Counted from the first letter of the stretch, positions 8,638 through 18,400 are shown. The stretch: DNA of 64,000 nt from an uncultured Dehalococcoidia bacterium (GCA_951812505.1 CATOSI010000002.1:620001-684000); one strand, 5' to 3'. The notes: generated by a model from the letters alone, not told the origin. Translations and numbers: made by a program.

Positions 8638-10738
8638 TCAAGTCGGACGCGTCTTTAGTGGGATTCTTCCCGAACGTTAGGCCATAGCTGCGGTCGATGT
8701 GTTTACGGACATTGGCTTGAAGTAGAATGTCCTCTAGCGTAGGGAAGGAATGGAGCCGCTGAAGAAACCGAAAGTCCCTCGGCGTGCCGCGCAAAGCAGT
8801 CTTCCATAGGAACCGGTACTCTTGGAAGAGAGCTTGCGGGATTCGTTGTATGTCCACACTATTGATCACAAGTTCATCGCGTTGGCGTATTCCAGGATAC
8901 CATTTTGGCGCGACATGGAGCACAGTACTGTGGGCATCGGTAGGACGCGGGCAGAACGTAATCACCGATGCGGGTTGCGACGTTGATGATCCCCTCCCAA
9001 ACAGCAGATTTTCCTTTCTGAGGTCTGTTAGGTTGACCACGTGAATTACCTGATTCGTCTCTAGGAATTTTCTACGCCAGCGTTCCGCTTTGGGAGAGCG
9101 CTGGAAAAAGAGTCTGCTGCCAATTACCAGTGCAACCTTTGTTTCTGACCCACAGAACTCGCGGGCGCGCCAAGCGAAGGCCTGGTCAGGCTTATTATCG
9201 GGTACCTCATTATGTTGACAATACTCGATGCCCCATTGCCGAGGAGGGGCAACGTCCGAATTACCCGGTGGGTCGACCGTCAGAGCCGTCCAGGGAGGGT
9301 TACCGACAATGAGGTCAAATCCCTGGTTCGAGAACGGTGGCCTACGATTGAATTCAGACTCAGGGTTGAAGAAATCCTGGATATAGAGATTCCTCCCCCC
9401 GTCATTGGACTCCTCGGACTCCAACAGCCGGGGAAGTCTGAGAGCATCCGGAGGCTGAGGGTCGGGATCCAACTCCAGAAGTGCGAGGTACAGACTGAAT
9501 GCGGCCACGTAGACTGCCTGTCGGTCAATGTCCATTCCGAATATCTGTGAAACAAGTAGTTCATGAAGTTCTTCCCTGGTCAAGACACGGCCATGATACT
9601 TCCCCTTCAGCCGGGCTAGCCGCCTGAAAGCCTCAACAAGGAATACACCGGAGCCACACGCCGGGTCCAATACCTTCGCCGTGTGCGGCATACCCCGCAT
9701 GGCGAGACCGAGCACCAATTCAACGAGATTGAATCGCGTGTAATGTATGCTGGTCGTCTCGGCCGCCTCCTGGTTGCTCGCGTGGGCGAACATTTCATAG
9801 ATACTGCTTATGAGTTCAATGGGTATAGTCTCAAAGGAATAAGGCCATAGTCTGGCTTGGGAAGTTGGATAACTGCTCATGTCGTGACCAGCGAGAAATA
9901 GGCGGAGTATACCCAAATGGCTCTCAAGAACAGTGTCCTTTTCCTTTTGACTGACGGGAAACAGGTCGCCGTTAAAAGTCGTTCTCAGCCAGTCGAAGAA
10001 ATTGTAGGTGTTGGTAATGTCGTTCAGCACGTCGCTGAAGTTGCGGCTATTACCATGAGCATGAAAGTGGGGAGGTTGCAGGATTCGTCGGTCTTCTAGG
10101 TACTTAACAAAAATCGCGCGACCTAGCAGGGCTTGGGCGACATCTGCATCAAGGGTCTTGGATTTGAGGGCTTCTCTGGTATCGAGCAGGTCGCGCAGGA
10201 GTGCTGAGTCAACTCGCTGTTCCGGCTGAATGTCTCGACCTCTGCCAGACTGCCAAAATTCTCCGGTGTCGAACTTGCTCTTATGGAAGTCATTGATTCC
10301 CTGTAATTGACTACCAATCTGGGTCAACTCTTCCAGCAAATGATTACTTGAGTTACTTTGGTCCTCTACTTGCGGTCGAGCGAAACTGTCATATATGCGC
10401 ACGCTGTCGGGCGTAATGATCCAAAGAGTCGGTACTCTGCCGTGGTTCCAGACCTGCATCCGAATGGAATTGATAGCTGCAGGAGTCGCCTGGTCCAGAA
10501 CTTTGAAGCAGATACAAGGGGTGCCCGCTACGCCATCGATGTCACTCGGTACTTCATATATGAAATCACCGAAGGGCGTTCCCTCCGGCGTTGCGGTAAG
10601 CAGTGGACCATACCGGATGTAGATGTCTGGATCGCTATCCACTTCCGATGGACCTATCAGTCCCGGAGCTAGACGATCGTCTTGCTTGAAGCCTGCCCCG
10701 ACCAATAGCGTTTCAAGCGTCCTTTCTGACGTTGGCAT
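8588..10738 (-). CDS. Eco57I-like N6-adenine DNA methylase, N-terminal and catalytic part
   Basis: 716 residues from the ATG at 10738, which shares one base with the stop of the HTH gene (TGATG) and follows a GAGGAGGTGAG site. Residues 1-130 form an N-terminal nuclease-fold-like domain (CFKVLDQATP, then MQVWNHGRVPTLWIITPDSV) without an obvious complete PD-(D/E)XK set. A helical stretch follows, then the methyltransferase: motif I DPACGSGVF at 358-366 and motif IV NPPW at 480-483, the N6-adenine type. The reading ends within the expected target-recognition region and resumes in the next frame at 8637. The host uses such enzymes to modify its own DNA in restriction-modification. Confidence 0.8.
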   Translation of the reverse strand: MPTSERTLETLLVGAGFKQDDRLAPGLIGPSEVDSDPDIYIRYGPLLTATPEGTPFGDFIYEVPSDIDGVAGTPCICFKVLDQATPAAINSIRMQVWNHGRVPTLWIITPDSVRIYDSFARPQVEDQSNSSNHLLEELTQIGSQLQGINDFHKSKFDTGEFWQSGRGRDIQPEQRVDSALLRDLLDTREALKSKTLDADVAQALLGRAIFVKYLEDRRILQPPHFHAHGNSRNFSDVLNDITNTYNFFDWLRTTFNGDLFPVSQKEKDTVLESHLGILRLFLAGHDMSSYPTSQARLWPYSFETIPIELISSIYEMFAHASNQEAAETTSIHYTRFNLVELVLGLAMRGMPHTAKVLDPACGSGVFLVEAFRRLARLKGKYHGRVLTREELHELLVSQIFGMDIDRQAVYVAAFSLYLALLELDPDPQPPDALRLPRLLESEESNDGGRNLYIQDFFNPESEFNRRPPFSNQGFDLIVGNPPWTALTVDPPGNSDVAPPRQWGIEYCQHNEVPDNKPDQAFAWRAREFCGSETKVALVIGSRLFFQRSPKAERWRRKFLETNQVIHVVNLTDLRKENLLFGRGSSTSQPASVITFCPRPTDAHSTVLHVAPKWYPGIRQRDELVINSVDIQRIPQALFQEYRFLWKTALRGTPRDFRFLQRLHSFPTLEDILLQANVRKHIDRSYGLTFGKNPTKDASDLNGLPSLFVGRCASPLN

Positions 10739-10983
10739 CAAGAACTCACCTCCTCGATCTGGGGAGAGTGATGATCCAAGAGTTCGTACCTCCACCCGCT
10801 AGCTTCGCGGACAGAGCGTATCGAATAGCCACGCCGGCGTAGCTCGGCAATAATCCGCTGCACAGTTGATGTTGAAACCACAAGGATAGCAGCCAACTCA
10901 CGAGCGTTAAGCGGCTCCTTCTTTATTTGGCGAACGGCATCGTGAAACCGAATTTCGATTTGCCTAGCACGTTCATATGGCAT
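10738..10983 (-). CDS. small helix-turn-helix protein leading the restriction operon
   Basis: 81 residues from the ATG at 10983 (GGAG 11 nt upstream; a longer frame to 11043 is possible). The segment LNARELAAILVVSTSTVQRIIAELRRRGYSIR is a winged helix-turn-helix of the HTH_11/DeoR-N type, and the C-terminal wing GWRYEL is present. Its stop overlaps the methylase start (TGATG), so HTH, methylase and nuclease form one coupled operon. A controller role, like C proteins in restriction systems, is an inference. Confidence 0.7.
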   Translation of the reverse strand: MPYERARQIEIRFHDAVRQIKKEPLNARELAAILVVSTSTVQRIIAELRRRGYSIRSVREASGWRYELLDHHSPQIEEVSS

Positions 10984-11143
10984 GAAATCGCAGCTCCATG
11001 GATTTGTCAAATCAGTTTCTCTGATGCAAGTGGAGGAAGTCAATCAGAGTGCTGGCGCCGCGACGGCTTCGGGGTGTTCGAAAGATGCTGGGACGAGACA
11101 AGCGGGCTTGCCAGTCCACCGCCGGCAGAGGAATCCACACTGA

Positions 11144-11230
11144 TCATCTCGCGCCTCCCACCAGCAGCCTGTCATACACGCCCAGATCCACGACACCGAC
11201 TGTCTTCAACTCCTCGTGGGCTTCACCTGC
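11144..11230 (-). pseudogene. 3' remnant of an IS21 istA gene
   Basis: The minus strand encodes TVGVVDLGVYDRLLVGGAR and a stop, nearly identical to the C-terminus of IstA at 5760-5827. The sequence upstream and downstream does not continue as istA or istB. It is an isolated tail left by deletion. Confidence 0.75.
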
Positions 11231-11499
11231 TAACACGTGTAATTTAGCAGTGAGTCCGAATTGTGAGCGGTATGACCGAAAATTCAGGCACTGAACCAGA
11301 CGGGCGCGGTTGGAACCCGTAACTCTTAAATCCAAGGGTCAGCGTTGCTGGGCCCATAGTACGGTGAAGAATAAGGCACTCGACGATTCCCATGCAATCC
11401 ACGATCATCCCGAGTTGGAATGGCTACAGTCGGAGTGTTGGACTTCGACCAACTTGTCTTAGCACCATTTGGACTAAGAGCACGTAGTTAGAAGCACAC

Positions 11500-11679
11500 T
11501 CACACTGGCTCCCGCATAAGATTCAGGGAGAGTAGTCTCGAGAGAATCTCCCCATCGGCCAGGTTGGCAGGCCGGCCGTAGGCAGCGAATACCGCATCGG
11601 AGACACCAACATCCCGGGATTGGTCATCAGCCTGATGAACCCGGCGTATGGCCGCTTCCATCGGATGGAGAGCCGGCAA
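11500..11679 (-). pseudogene. C-terminal remnant of a MmeI-type DNA methylase/restriction enzyme
   Basis: A 59-codon minus-strand reading ends with VSDAVFAAYGRPANLADGE and ILSRLLSLNLMRE. This matches the usual extreme C-terminus of large class I DNA methyltransferases of the MmeI/BREX-like type (AVFAAYGWP, then ILxRLLALNxxR), as remembered from the family. In-frame stops lie directly upstream, so nothing else of the enzyme remains. The rest of 11231-11784 holds no gene that I can support. Confidence 0.5.
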
Positions 11680-11784
11680 GTTCTTTTATCAGTGAAGCAT
11701 GTCTGTCGGCATCTGTATTCTGTGTGCTGTTCATTTTAACTCCGTTAATGTGCAGCTCCGGCTTCTTGTGCAAAGCCGGTTCTG

Positions 11785-12270
11785 TTAGTTAACCCGGTTA
11801 ATCCTCCATGTCATGTCCTTCTGGAGCCAATGGCATATTAGACGATAGTTGCGAGGTAATGGTTTTACACTTCCGTCCTCCCAATGGACAATCGTATGCG
11901 CATTGACGCCCAGATAATCTGCCAGTTCCTCTTGAGTCATTCCCCACTCCTTCCTTTTGGTCAGGATGCGATTTGGGAGTTCGGAAAAGGGTACCCATTC
12001 AATTTTGTCATCGTAGCTGTAGCATCGTGGCTGTGTTGTTGGTTTCATGCCTTCATTGAGCCAGCGTTCGATCTGAGCCCGACTCTTGGGTTGCGGGAGG
12101 CTGAGGCCTTTCTCCCATGAATTCAAGGTTCGCCTTGAAACACGAAAGTAAACTGCCAACTCATTCTGTGTCATCCCCAGAGTGAGTCGTTTCTTCGTTA
12201 TGGATTCCCCCATCTGTCGAAGGTTGTTGTCTGGCTTTCGGGATATTCGCCTGATAGGCTTAGGTCTCAT
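11785..12270 (-). CDS. tandem double XRE-type helix-turn-helix protein
   Basis: 161 residues from the ATG at 12270; a longer frame to 12504 is low-complexity and poorly supported. Two XRE/HTH_3 domains follow one another: the first contains LGMTQNELAVYFRVSRRTL and NSWEKG, the second WGMTQEELADYLGVNAHTI and VHWEDG. Each is followed by a proline-rich turn and an aromatic helix (IERWL, ICHWL), so the protein looks like an internal duplication. It probably binds a two-part operator. The target is unknown; it sits in a restriction island, and control of a neighbouring methylase is possible but unproven. The ribosome site is weak. Confidence 0.7.
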   Translation of the reverse strand: MRPKPIRRISRKPDNNLRQMGESITKKRLTLGMTQNELAVYFRVSRRTLNSWEKGLSLPQPKSRAQIERWLNEGMKPTTQPRCYSYDDKIEWVPFSELPNRILTKRKEWGMTQEELADYLGVNAHTIVHWEDGSVKPLPRNYRLICHWLQKDMTWRINRVN

Positions 12271-12504
12271 TCTGTCCAATGAGGTTGTAGGCCTGATGAC
12301 AAGTGCATAACTATCAGTTAGCAGTGTTCCCGTTAACTCCACGCGAAACTGACCGAGGGAGCGGACCAGACCTGAGGTCGTAGAGTAGCGACGACTTCGT
12401 AACCTGGCCTCACGGTGTCGGTTGGCCGGGTCTGACATACTCTCGCGCCGGGATTCAGGTACTCCATCGTCCAGAAGGCGTCGCTCGGCCTTTCTACAAC
12501 GCAT

Positions 12505-12971
12505 TCGTCATCTGACAGGTTGTGGTACGACCCGAAGCCATGTTTGATTCCGCCGAGCTCACATTACGGAGGCCGTACAGTCCAGACTTTCTGATCCGGC
12601 CCCGGCTTCCCCAACTCTCCAGGTGTGGGCGCAAAAAAATTTGCCCTTTTTCTGGACCTCCTGCGCTGGCTTGTCCGATGACGGCCGTACCGGTCGATGA
12701 AATGCTCGAAGGGTACCACCCACAGCGCACATCAAAACCGGTGAGACGTGGCCGCATTCTGGCCAGGTACTCAAATGGGCTTCGTGCGACAGTGTCCCAC
12801 GTCCCGTTCACCTTTCGGTAACTTAAGCTCGCTGTGAAGCTAGTACCGCGTCCAGTCAGTTCTGCCATCTTGCAAGCCAGCCTCCACCGCTGGATTCCTG
12901 CCCTCGCAGGACTGACGGTAATCTGCCGGAGCATGTCACATACATATGGCTTTGGTACTAGCGTGATGCCG
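12505..12971 (+). other. gap without a supported gene
   Basis: Overlapping frames exist on both strands but none has domain features or a ribosome site. The only clear structure is the hairpin repeat at 12886-12918, listed separately. Confidence 0.5.
12886..12918 (+). repeat. REP-like hairpin repeat
   Basis: ACCGCTGGATTCCTGC CCTC GCAGGACTGACGG contains the stem CCTGC/GCAGG within a larger dyad of the well-known 'CTGGATTCCyGC...GCrGGAATGACGG' dispersed hairpin type. It is intergenic. Only one copy was found here. Confidence 0.5.
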
Positions 12972-13361
12972 CTAACCTTTGCGCCTCCGTCGGTCCCGTT
13001 CGCGCAGGAAGCCGATGTACTCGTCTAGCTCCTCGATCGCCTCGTCCGACAAAGTACCGCTCTTCACGTGGACAATCAATGCTGGGTACGAGATGACCGG
13101 CGTCAGGGCGGCAGTCCTATCGCGAACGTTGTGGTCGATATCCTCTTCGTGTTCACGGAGCAGCCAGTCCGTGGACACGCCGAACAGTGCTGCCAAGACA
13201 ACCAAGGCATTGCCACTGGGACACTGCGTGTCCGTTTCCCATTTGGAGACGGTAACGGGGTGAACTCCCGCCTCCCGAGCGACTTGCTCCTGGGACAAGT
13301 CGCGACGAATGCGCATCTCCGTGAGACGCGATCCTACAGTGCGTACCGGTTCGGTCATCAT
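12972..13361 (-). CDS. XRE family transcriptional regulator
   Basis: A 129-residue regulator. The N-terminal HTH_3 domain (LTEMRIRRDLSQEQVAREAG, then HPVTVSKWETDTQCPSGNAL and VVLAALFGVSTDWLL) is complete. The C-terminal half ends in an acidic helix and a basic tail (RERDRRRRKG). The start at 13361 is fixed by GGGAGGT 7 nt upstream; an ATG two codons earlier is less well placed. It is oriented like, and downstream of, the beta-class methyltransferase but 580 bp away, so it may have its own promoter. Confidence 0.85.
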   Translation of the reverse strand: MMTEPVRTVGSRLTEMRIRRDLSQEQVAREAGVHPVTVSKWETDTQCPSGNALVVLAALFGVSTDWLLREHEEDIDHNVRDRTAALTPVISYPALIVHVKSGTLSDEAIEELDEYIGFLRERDRRRRKG

Positions 13362-13940
13362 ACTCTTACCTCCCAATTGAGTCCCATCGGGTCTTTAATT
13401 GCTGTCCTCTCACTATTCATGATGTATCATTCTCTCTATGCCGTATGGACGAGCATTGTCCTCACCTCCCAATGATGACAGTATGGGCCAGAAGCGCCGA
13501 TACACGACCCCTTCGTATCTGATCAGAGATGTTCTTCGCAAAGACACGTACCTCCAGATCGACCCATTCCCTATGTATTCCTTTGGCGATTATGGTTAAC
13601 TCTCTATGCATAATTATACAGAATAGCTAAACCAGATGCTAGAGCTTAAGCCAGTTTCTCTCTATGCGATATATGGTGTGGTCTGGTCCGCCTTTGCGGG
13701 TTCCAAGAAGACGAAGCGAGTATATTAGGCAGAATGTCGCGGCTGCGGAGCCGTCGCTTCAGGCAGCCTGCTTTTCTGTCTCCCAGGAATCTCTGGCGTT
13801 AATTGCACAGCAGACTGGGGCAGGCCGCGTTGATCTTGGCGCCCCGACTGCGACTTGCGAGAGGCAGTGGGGAAAGTTCTTTACCACAGCGGTCGCGCCT
13901 GTTGGTCGTAAGGGTTTGGAAGGGTCCAGCGGGGCCGGAC
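13362..13940 (+). other. non-coding stretch with a recurring TCTCTATGC motif
   Basis: No gene is supported. The stretch is locally AT-rich and contains CTCTCTATGC at about 13431 and 13661 and CTCTATGC at about 13602. Spacing is irregular. They could be regulator sites for the nearby XRE protein or chance. Confidence 0.35.
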
Positions 13941-15131
13941 TTACGATACGTCGGTGCGTTCGGGTGGGACTCTAGCGATCCGATATCCCGTTCTTCCCTG
14001 TCGGTGGGACAGTCTTCGTTCGAAAACCTCTCCTGCCCCTTCGGACGAGTCTATTCCGATCCAGCGACGTCCCAATCGGCCCGCCACCACGCAGGCCGTC
14101 CCCGCGCCGCAGAACGGGTCGAGGACAGCATCGCCCGGATTCGATGACGCGCGGATAATCAGGTCCAAGAGAGCTTCCGGCTTCTGGAGCGGCCAGCCGG
14201 TTCTCTCCACGCGCCGCAGGTCGCCGAGATTCACAATGACATCCTGAGGCGGAGCGCCTTCCGTCATGTCGGCGTATACCTTGCACCGCGGTACTCTTCC
14301 GCTGGTGGGCCAGTGGACATGGCCCGCTCCGTCCAACAGATCGAGTTTCTGGGGCGTGGTGAGTTGTTCCAAGTCGTCCATTTCTGGATAGATCCGTCTC
14401 AATAGCCTGATCGGAACCAGCCAGTGCCTGCCTTCAGACCCTGGGTTCACACCCCGCCACTCCACGCCTGCATCGCCACCCTGCGTTCCCCGCCCGATCA
14501 GAGAGATCAGCTGGTATCTCCCCCGTTCGTCGGCGTACCTGTAGTATTTCTCCCAGTACTCCGGTGGGTGCTCAATGAACACCCGGTTCCAGCGATGTCT
14601 TCCCGGACCGGCGTAGAACAGGATCGAATCGTGGACCGCTCCCCATCTTCTGGTCCCCCAGGGTGAAGGGGGTCTTCTCCAGACGATTTCGTTCCTGAAG
14701 TTCCGGGCCCCGAACAGCGAGTCCATGATCGCCTTGAGATAGTGGGAAGCGTGAGGGTCGGAGTGCAGGTAGATGCTGCCCGAAGGCTTTAATACGCGCC
14801 GGAGTTCTATCAGACGGACGCCAAGGAACGTGAGGTATCCGGCCATCGATTTGCCGTGTGCAACCTGTGAGGTATCTATGACATGCCTCATGGCGGGCCG
14901 GCGTTTTTCTATCTCGTCCAGCCACTCGGCACGCATGTCGTCCTGCGTCCACTCGCCGCTGAACTCGACCCCCCTGGCCTGTGTTGACTCCCCCGCCCTG
15001 TAGATGCGACCGGAGTTGTTCGGAGGGTCGAGGTAGATGAGGTCCACACTCTCCGAGTTGACGCCGCGGAGGATTTCGAGGTTGTCCCCTATGAACAGCG
15101 TGTCGTCTGGGACGTTGAGTCTGTCAACCAT
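13941..15131 (-). CDS. beta-class site-specific DNA methyltransferase
   Basis: 396 residues. The motif order is circularly permuted as in beta-class (type III Mod-like) N6/N4 enzymes. Motif IV is DPPN at 35-38, the VLKPSGSIYLHSDPHASHY block follows, and the SAM-binding DPFCGAGT is at 338-345, then GRLGRRWIGID. DPPN in place of DPPY/DPPF is a mild departure. GGAG lies 8 nt before the ATG. No restriction endonuclease partner (res or PD-(D/E)XK gene) is adjacent, so it may be an orphan methylase or the survivor of a lost system. It is the right-hand end of the restriction island. Confidence 0.88.
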   Translation of the reverse strand: MVDRLNVPDDTLFIGDNLEILRGVNSESVDLIYLDPPNNSGRIYRAGESTQARGVEFSGEWTQDDMRAEWLDEIEKRRPAMRHVIDTSQVAHGKSMAGYLTFLGVRLIELRRVLKPSGSIYLHSDPHASHYLKAIMDSLFGARNFRNEIVWRRPPSPWGTRRWGAVHDSILFYAGPGRHRWNRVFIEHPPEYWEKYYRYADERGRYQLISLIGRGTQGGDAGVEWRGVNPGSEGRHWLVPIRLLRRIYPEMDDLEQLTTPQKLDLLDGAGHVHWPTSGRVPRCKVYADMTEGAPPQDVIVNLGDLRRVERTGWPLQKPEALLDLIIRASSNPGDAVLDPFCGAGTACVVAGRLGRRWIGIDSSEGAGEVFERRLSHRQGRTGYRIARVPPERTDVS

Positions 15132-15692
15132 CGAGACGGCTCCGGTTGGACGAACATAGACGGTTCATTTCTGCGCCACTCTATCACAGGGCGGCCTCGG
15201 CCTGTGCAAGAACATCACTCAGTCCTCTTTCGCCGGTTCTAGTTCCAAGCTCTGAATTGCCGACTCGTGGACGTACCCATGGGAGGCCTGTCGCTCAAAC
15301 CGGACTGGGCCTTTCGGGTGAAGACTGTTCTGACCAGGGAGTCACCCAATGCGGGCATCGTCGCTCGAAGTGCCGGCAGGCCTCCTTCGCGCAACGTGAG
15401 CATCTGCTCTCGCATCGTTCCCACGGACTGTCTGCGGCAAAAATATAAATTCTCGATTTTGTCCGATAGGGCCTAAAAAGACGGGTCAGATGGCCGATTT
15501 GGCGAAATAGCAAAGTGGGTCGACCTGCGCTCACCTACAAGACTTAACCGCCATAAAAACTGTTATTCCGCCAGTGATGATCTGTTGCTACGATTCATTT
15601 ACGGTCCTGAATGCGAAGGAAAGCGCACAAACAACGGAGCGTCAAAGGGAATAATGGCAAGTGTCAGACCACACATAAGGGAGGGTCGGAAA
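15132..15692 (+). other. gap before the TPR gene, probable promoter region
   Basis: No supported gene. The segment 15430-15600 is AT-rich and probably holds the TPR gene promoter, but no clear -35/-10 pair was chosen. Confidence 0.3.
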
Positions 15693-17900
15693 ATGATGCT
15701 GAGCGGAACCATAGTGCAATTAACCAAGCGACTTTCGGAGTTCCCGGACGATCCCAATCGTTACGCAGAACGCAGCCTCGCCTACTTCCATCTAGGACAA
15801 GTAGAAATGGCCTTGTCCGACATGGAAACGGCGATAAGTCTCGCGCCACACGAAAGCGAATATTTCCTGCTGCGCGGCCAGATGCACTTCGACAGTCTTC
15901 GGTTTGACCTTGCTCTGACCGACATACGTCGTGCCATCGAGCTAGACCCCCAGGAGCGACGTCCGTATTACTACCGGGGACTGCTCATGCCTCACACTGG
16001 CGGGAACATCGAACAGGCGCGCAACGACATAAGAAGGGGCACGGGGTCGCCCGACTCCGACCCTGAACATCATTACGGTATGGCAGCCCTCGCCCAGTTC
16101 GAGGGAGACTACCCTGCTGCGCTCGAACACGCTGAAGCCGCGCTGGCGATAGGCACGACGATCGAGCACAACGTCCAGGAAGCGCGGGCCAAGGCGCTCG
16201 CGGGACTCCACCGCATCGCCGAATCCTACGCAGCCTATGACAGGGCCATAGAGATGAACCCTGAATCGGCCAAACTTCGCCTGAGCAAGGCAGCCCTGAC
16301 GTGCGACATGGCCGAGTGGACAGACGCAGTTCGACTCTGCGACTCCGCGCTGGCCATGGAACCCAACTCGACAGAGGCCTGCCACATTCGCACCCACGCG
16401 CTCATGAACATGGGCAAACAGGAAGAGGCTCTCAGCACACTCCAGGACGGTCTTGTCCGAAACCCGGGCAGCGAAGAGCTCTGGAGAGCAAGGGCCGACG
16501 CTTACATGGAGATGAGACGCTCCGACGACGCGATTGAGACCTGGACAGAGATGTCGAAGAGGACGGGACTGAACGGACTTGCGCGCATAGAACAGGCTCG
16601 CGTGCACGCCGGCTCGGGAAGACCGGAGGAGGCGATGCGTCTGCTTGACGAGGTGGCGGATGAGATCGAGGCCGATCACAGGGAGGAGGCGTATCTTGCC
16701 CGCGCTGTCGTCAGGCTGGAGCAGGGTGACATCGAGGCCGCAATGGGCGACTTCGCGCACGTAGTGGAGTACGGCGACGGGGATGCGGCAAGAGTCGCGT
16801 CAATCGCCGGCGCTCAGCTCAGATTGCGCATGGAGGATGAAGAGTACAGCCTCCACGACGCGCTCGTCGGAGACGACCCGCTGTCTAAGGAAGAAGATCC
16901 GGAAGGTCCGGCGGCGCTTGTGGAACGCGCGGAGAGGCTTTACATGGAGGAGGGTCAGGAGGATCAGGCCAGGCGGATGATACGCAGAGCCCTGGAACTC
17001 GACCCTGACAACGAGGAGGCGCTCTCGCTGATGATCCAGACCCTGGGGCTATCCGCCTTGGATCTGGAAAACACGAAGGCCGAGCTCGACTGGATGATCC
17101 GTACCCACCCGTCGTTTGCTGGTTCCTACGATATGCTGTCCCACATACTGCATAAGCAGGATAGAAGCGAGGAGGCGATTGAGCTTGCCACCCGTGGAAT
17201 CGAAGTCGACCCGCACCACGCGTCTTTGAGGGTGACGACTGCGGGAATACATCTGGACTTGGACGACTACGAACCCGCGCTCGAGCACGCCAACGCCGCC
17301 ATCTCCATAGGCGAACCCGGCTGCCGCAGCATCGCACTGCTGCAGCGCGCCGAAATCAGGCAATACACCGGCGAGCACGAGGGTGCGGTCTCAGACGCCG
17401 ACAGCTACCTGAGGACACAGAGCGATAGTATCCCGGTAGAAGAAGCCAAGGCGCTGGAGATAAAGGGACGGTCCCTCATGGCGCTGAAGAAGTATCTGGA
17501 GGCGGTAGAAGCCTTCGACAAGGTGCTCGAAGAAAAGCCCGGGGACGGGTTCATCATTGGGGAAATGGGAATGTGCCATCTCGCTGCCGGCGATTACGAG
17601 CTAGCCTGGAGAATGGCAGGCGTACTGGCCGAGGAAGGGGCTATGTTCGCATACTACGAACTTGTCGGGGAGATCCATATGGTGGATGAAAACTTCGGGC
17701 CGGCAGTGTCCGCGTACCAGGCGGCGATCTTCGAGGCCCCCACGAACTCGCGCAATTTCGTTCGTCTTGCGGAGGCCTGTTACGCTTTGGGGAAGAATCA
17801 GAAGGCAGTTCGCGCAATTGAGCGCGCCATCGAATTGGATCCTAATGACTCGGACCCGAGGCTTCTCCTGGCTAGTTGGAGCGCCGAGATGTCATCGTAG
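15693..17900 (+). CDS. tetratricopeptide-repeat protein
   Basis: 735 residues made almost entirely of TPR helices, about 18-20 repeats; clear units include YFHLGQVEMALSDMETAISL, AYAAYDRAIEMNPES, ARRMIRRALELDPDNEEAL and AVRAIERAIELDPNDSDPR. There is no signal peptide or membrane segment, so it is probably a cytoplasmic scaffold. The start is the first ATG of an ATGATG pair, 7 nt after AGGGAGGG; in-frame codons further upstream (15585) lack a ribosome site. An acidic linker near residues 395-420 (EDEEYSLHDALVGDDPL) may separate two superhelices. The partner is unknown and the neighbours do not indicate one. Confidence 0.85.
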   Translation: MMLSGTIVQLTKRLSEFPDDPNRYAERSLAYFHLGQVEMALSDMETAISLAPHESEYFLLRGQMHFDSLRFDLALTDIRRAIELDPQERRPYYYRGLLMPHTGGNIEQARNDIRRGTGSPDSDPEHHYGMAALAQFEGDYPAALEHAEAALAIGTTIEHNVQEARAKALAGLHRIAESYAAYDRAIEMNPESAKLRLSKAALTCDMAEWTDAVRLCDSALAMEPNSTEACHIRTHALMNMGKQEEALSTLQDGLVRNPGSEELWRARADAYMEMRRSDDAIETWTEMSKRTGLNGLARIEQARVHAGSGRPEEAMRLLDEVADEIEADHREEAYLARAVVRLEQGDIEAAMGDFAHVVEYGDGDAARVASIAGAQLRLRMEDEEYSLHDALVGDDPLSKEEDPEGPAALVERAERLYMEEGQEDQARRMIRRALELDPDNEEALSLMIQTLGLSALDLENTKAELDWMIRTHPSFAGSYDMLSHILHKQDRSEEAIELATRGIEVDPHHASLRVTTAGIHLDLDDYEPALEHANAAISIGEPGCRSIALLQRAEIRQYTGEHEGAVSDADSYLRTQSDSIPVEEAKALEIKGRSLMALKKYLEAVEAFDKVLEEKPGDGFIIGEMGMCHLAAGDYELAWRMAGVLAEEGAMFAYYELVGEIHMVDENFGPAVSAYQAAIFEAPTNSRNFVRLAEACYALGKNQKAVRAIERAIELDPNDSDPRLLLASWSAEMSS

Positions 17901-18179
17901 ATTTGGATAAATTTGCGTGTGGTCGCCGAAGTTCTTAATGAAGCGAACTACCGGTACGTCGACCTGAAGTCCGCGGGATCCGTCAGATTCTCTGTCTTCG
18001 GAGGCTTGCGGCTGTCTACATCAGCACAGTGTGCGATCCCTTCTTCGATATCCTCCAGCCTTCATTCACTCAGGCGACCCTCGCAAGAACATCTCTGAAG
18101 GCTACTAGAGGCTGCCGCCGATGAGTAACAGGAGTTCATCGAATTCCGGTCTCAGGACTGCCAGATCATTTCGGAGCTT

Positions 18180-18400
18180 TCAGGGCTTGGCTCTGGATAT
18201 GCTGAAGCGATTACCCGGGAGCCGCCGTCTGACTGCGGGAGCTGACAAGGGCTACGACACCACGGACTTTCATTGCCGATTGCAGAGACCTGAATATCAT
18301 CCCGCACGTGGCGCAGAAGAAGAGGCGGTCGACCATAGCCTAGGGGTACCAGACGACATGAGGCATCCAGATCCAGCCAGAAGCCACAATGTCCCTGACC
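18180..18400 (+). pseudogene. IS5-family transposase remnant
   Basis: The frame reads DMLKRLPGSRRLTAGADKGY and DTTDF, then breaks; the continuation (IIPHVAQKKR, then a degenerate RTTRHE-like block) is in other frames. This is the catalytic-domain region of an IS5 transposase and parallels the remnant at 45.7-46.2 kb. The N- and C-terminal parts are missing. Confidence 0.65.

Noticed and set aside
11280-11345. GGTTGGAACCC-type sequence resembling a tRNA T arm
   Set aside because: No acceptor or anticodon arm can be formed around it.
12494-12934. 146-codon minus-strand frame
   Set aside because: No ribosome site, biased composition, overlaps the REP-like hairpin; the sequence resembles intergenic DNA.
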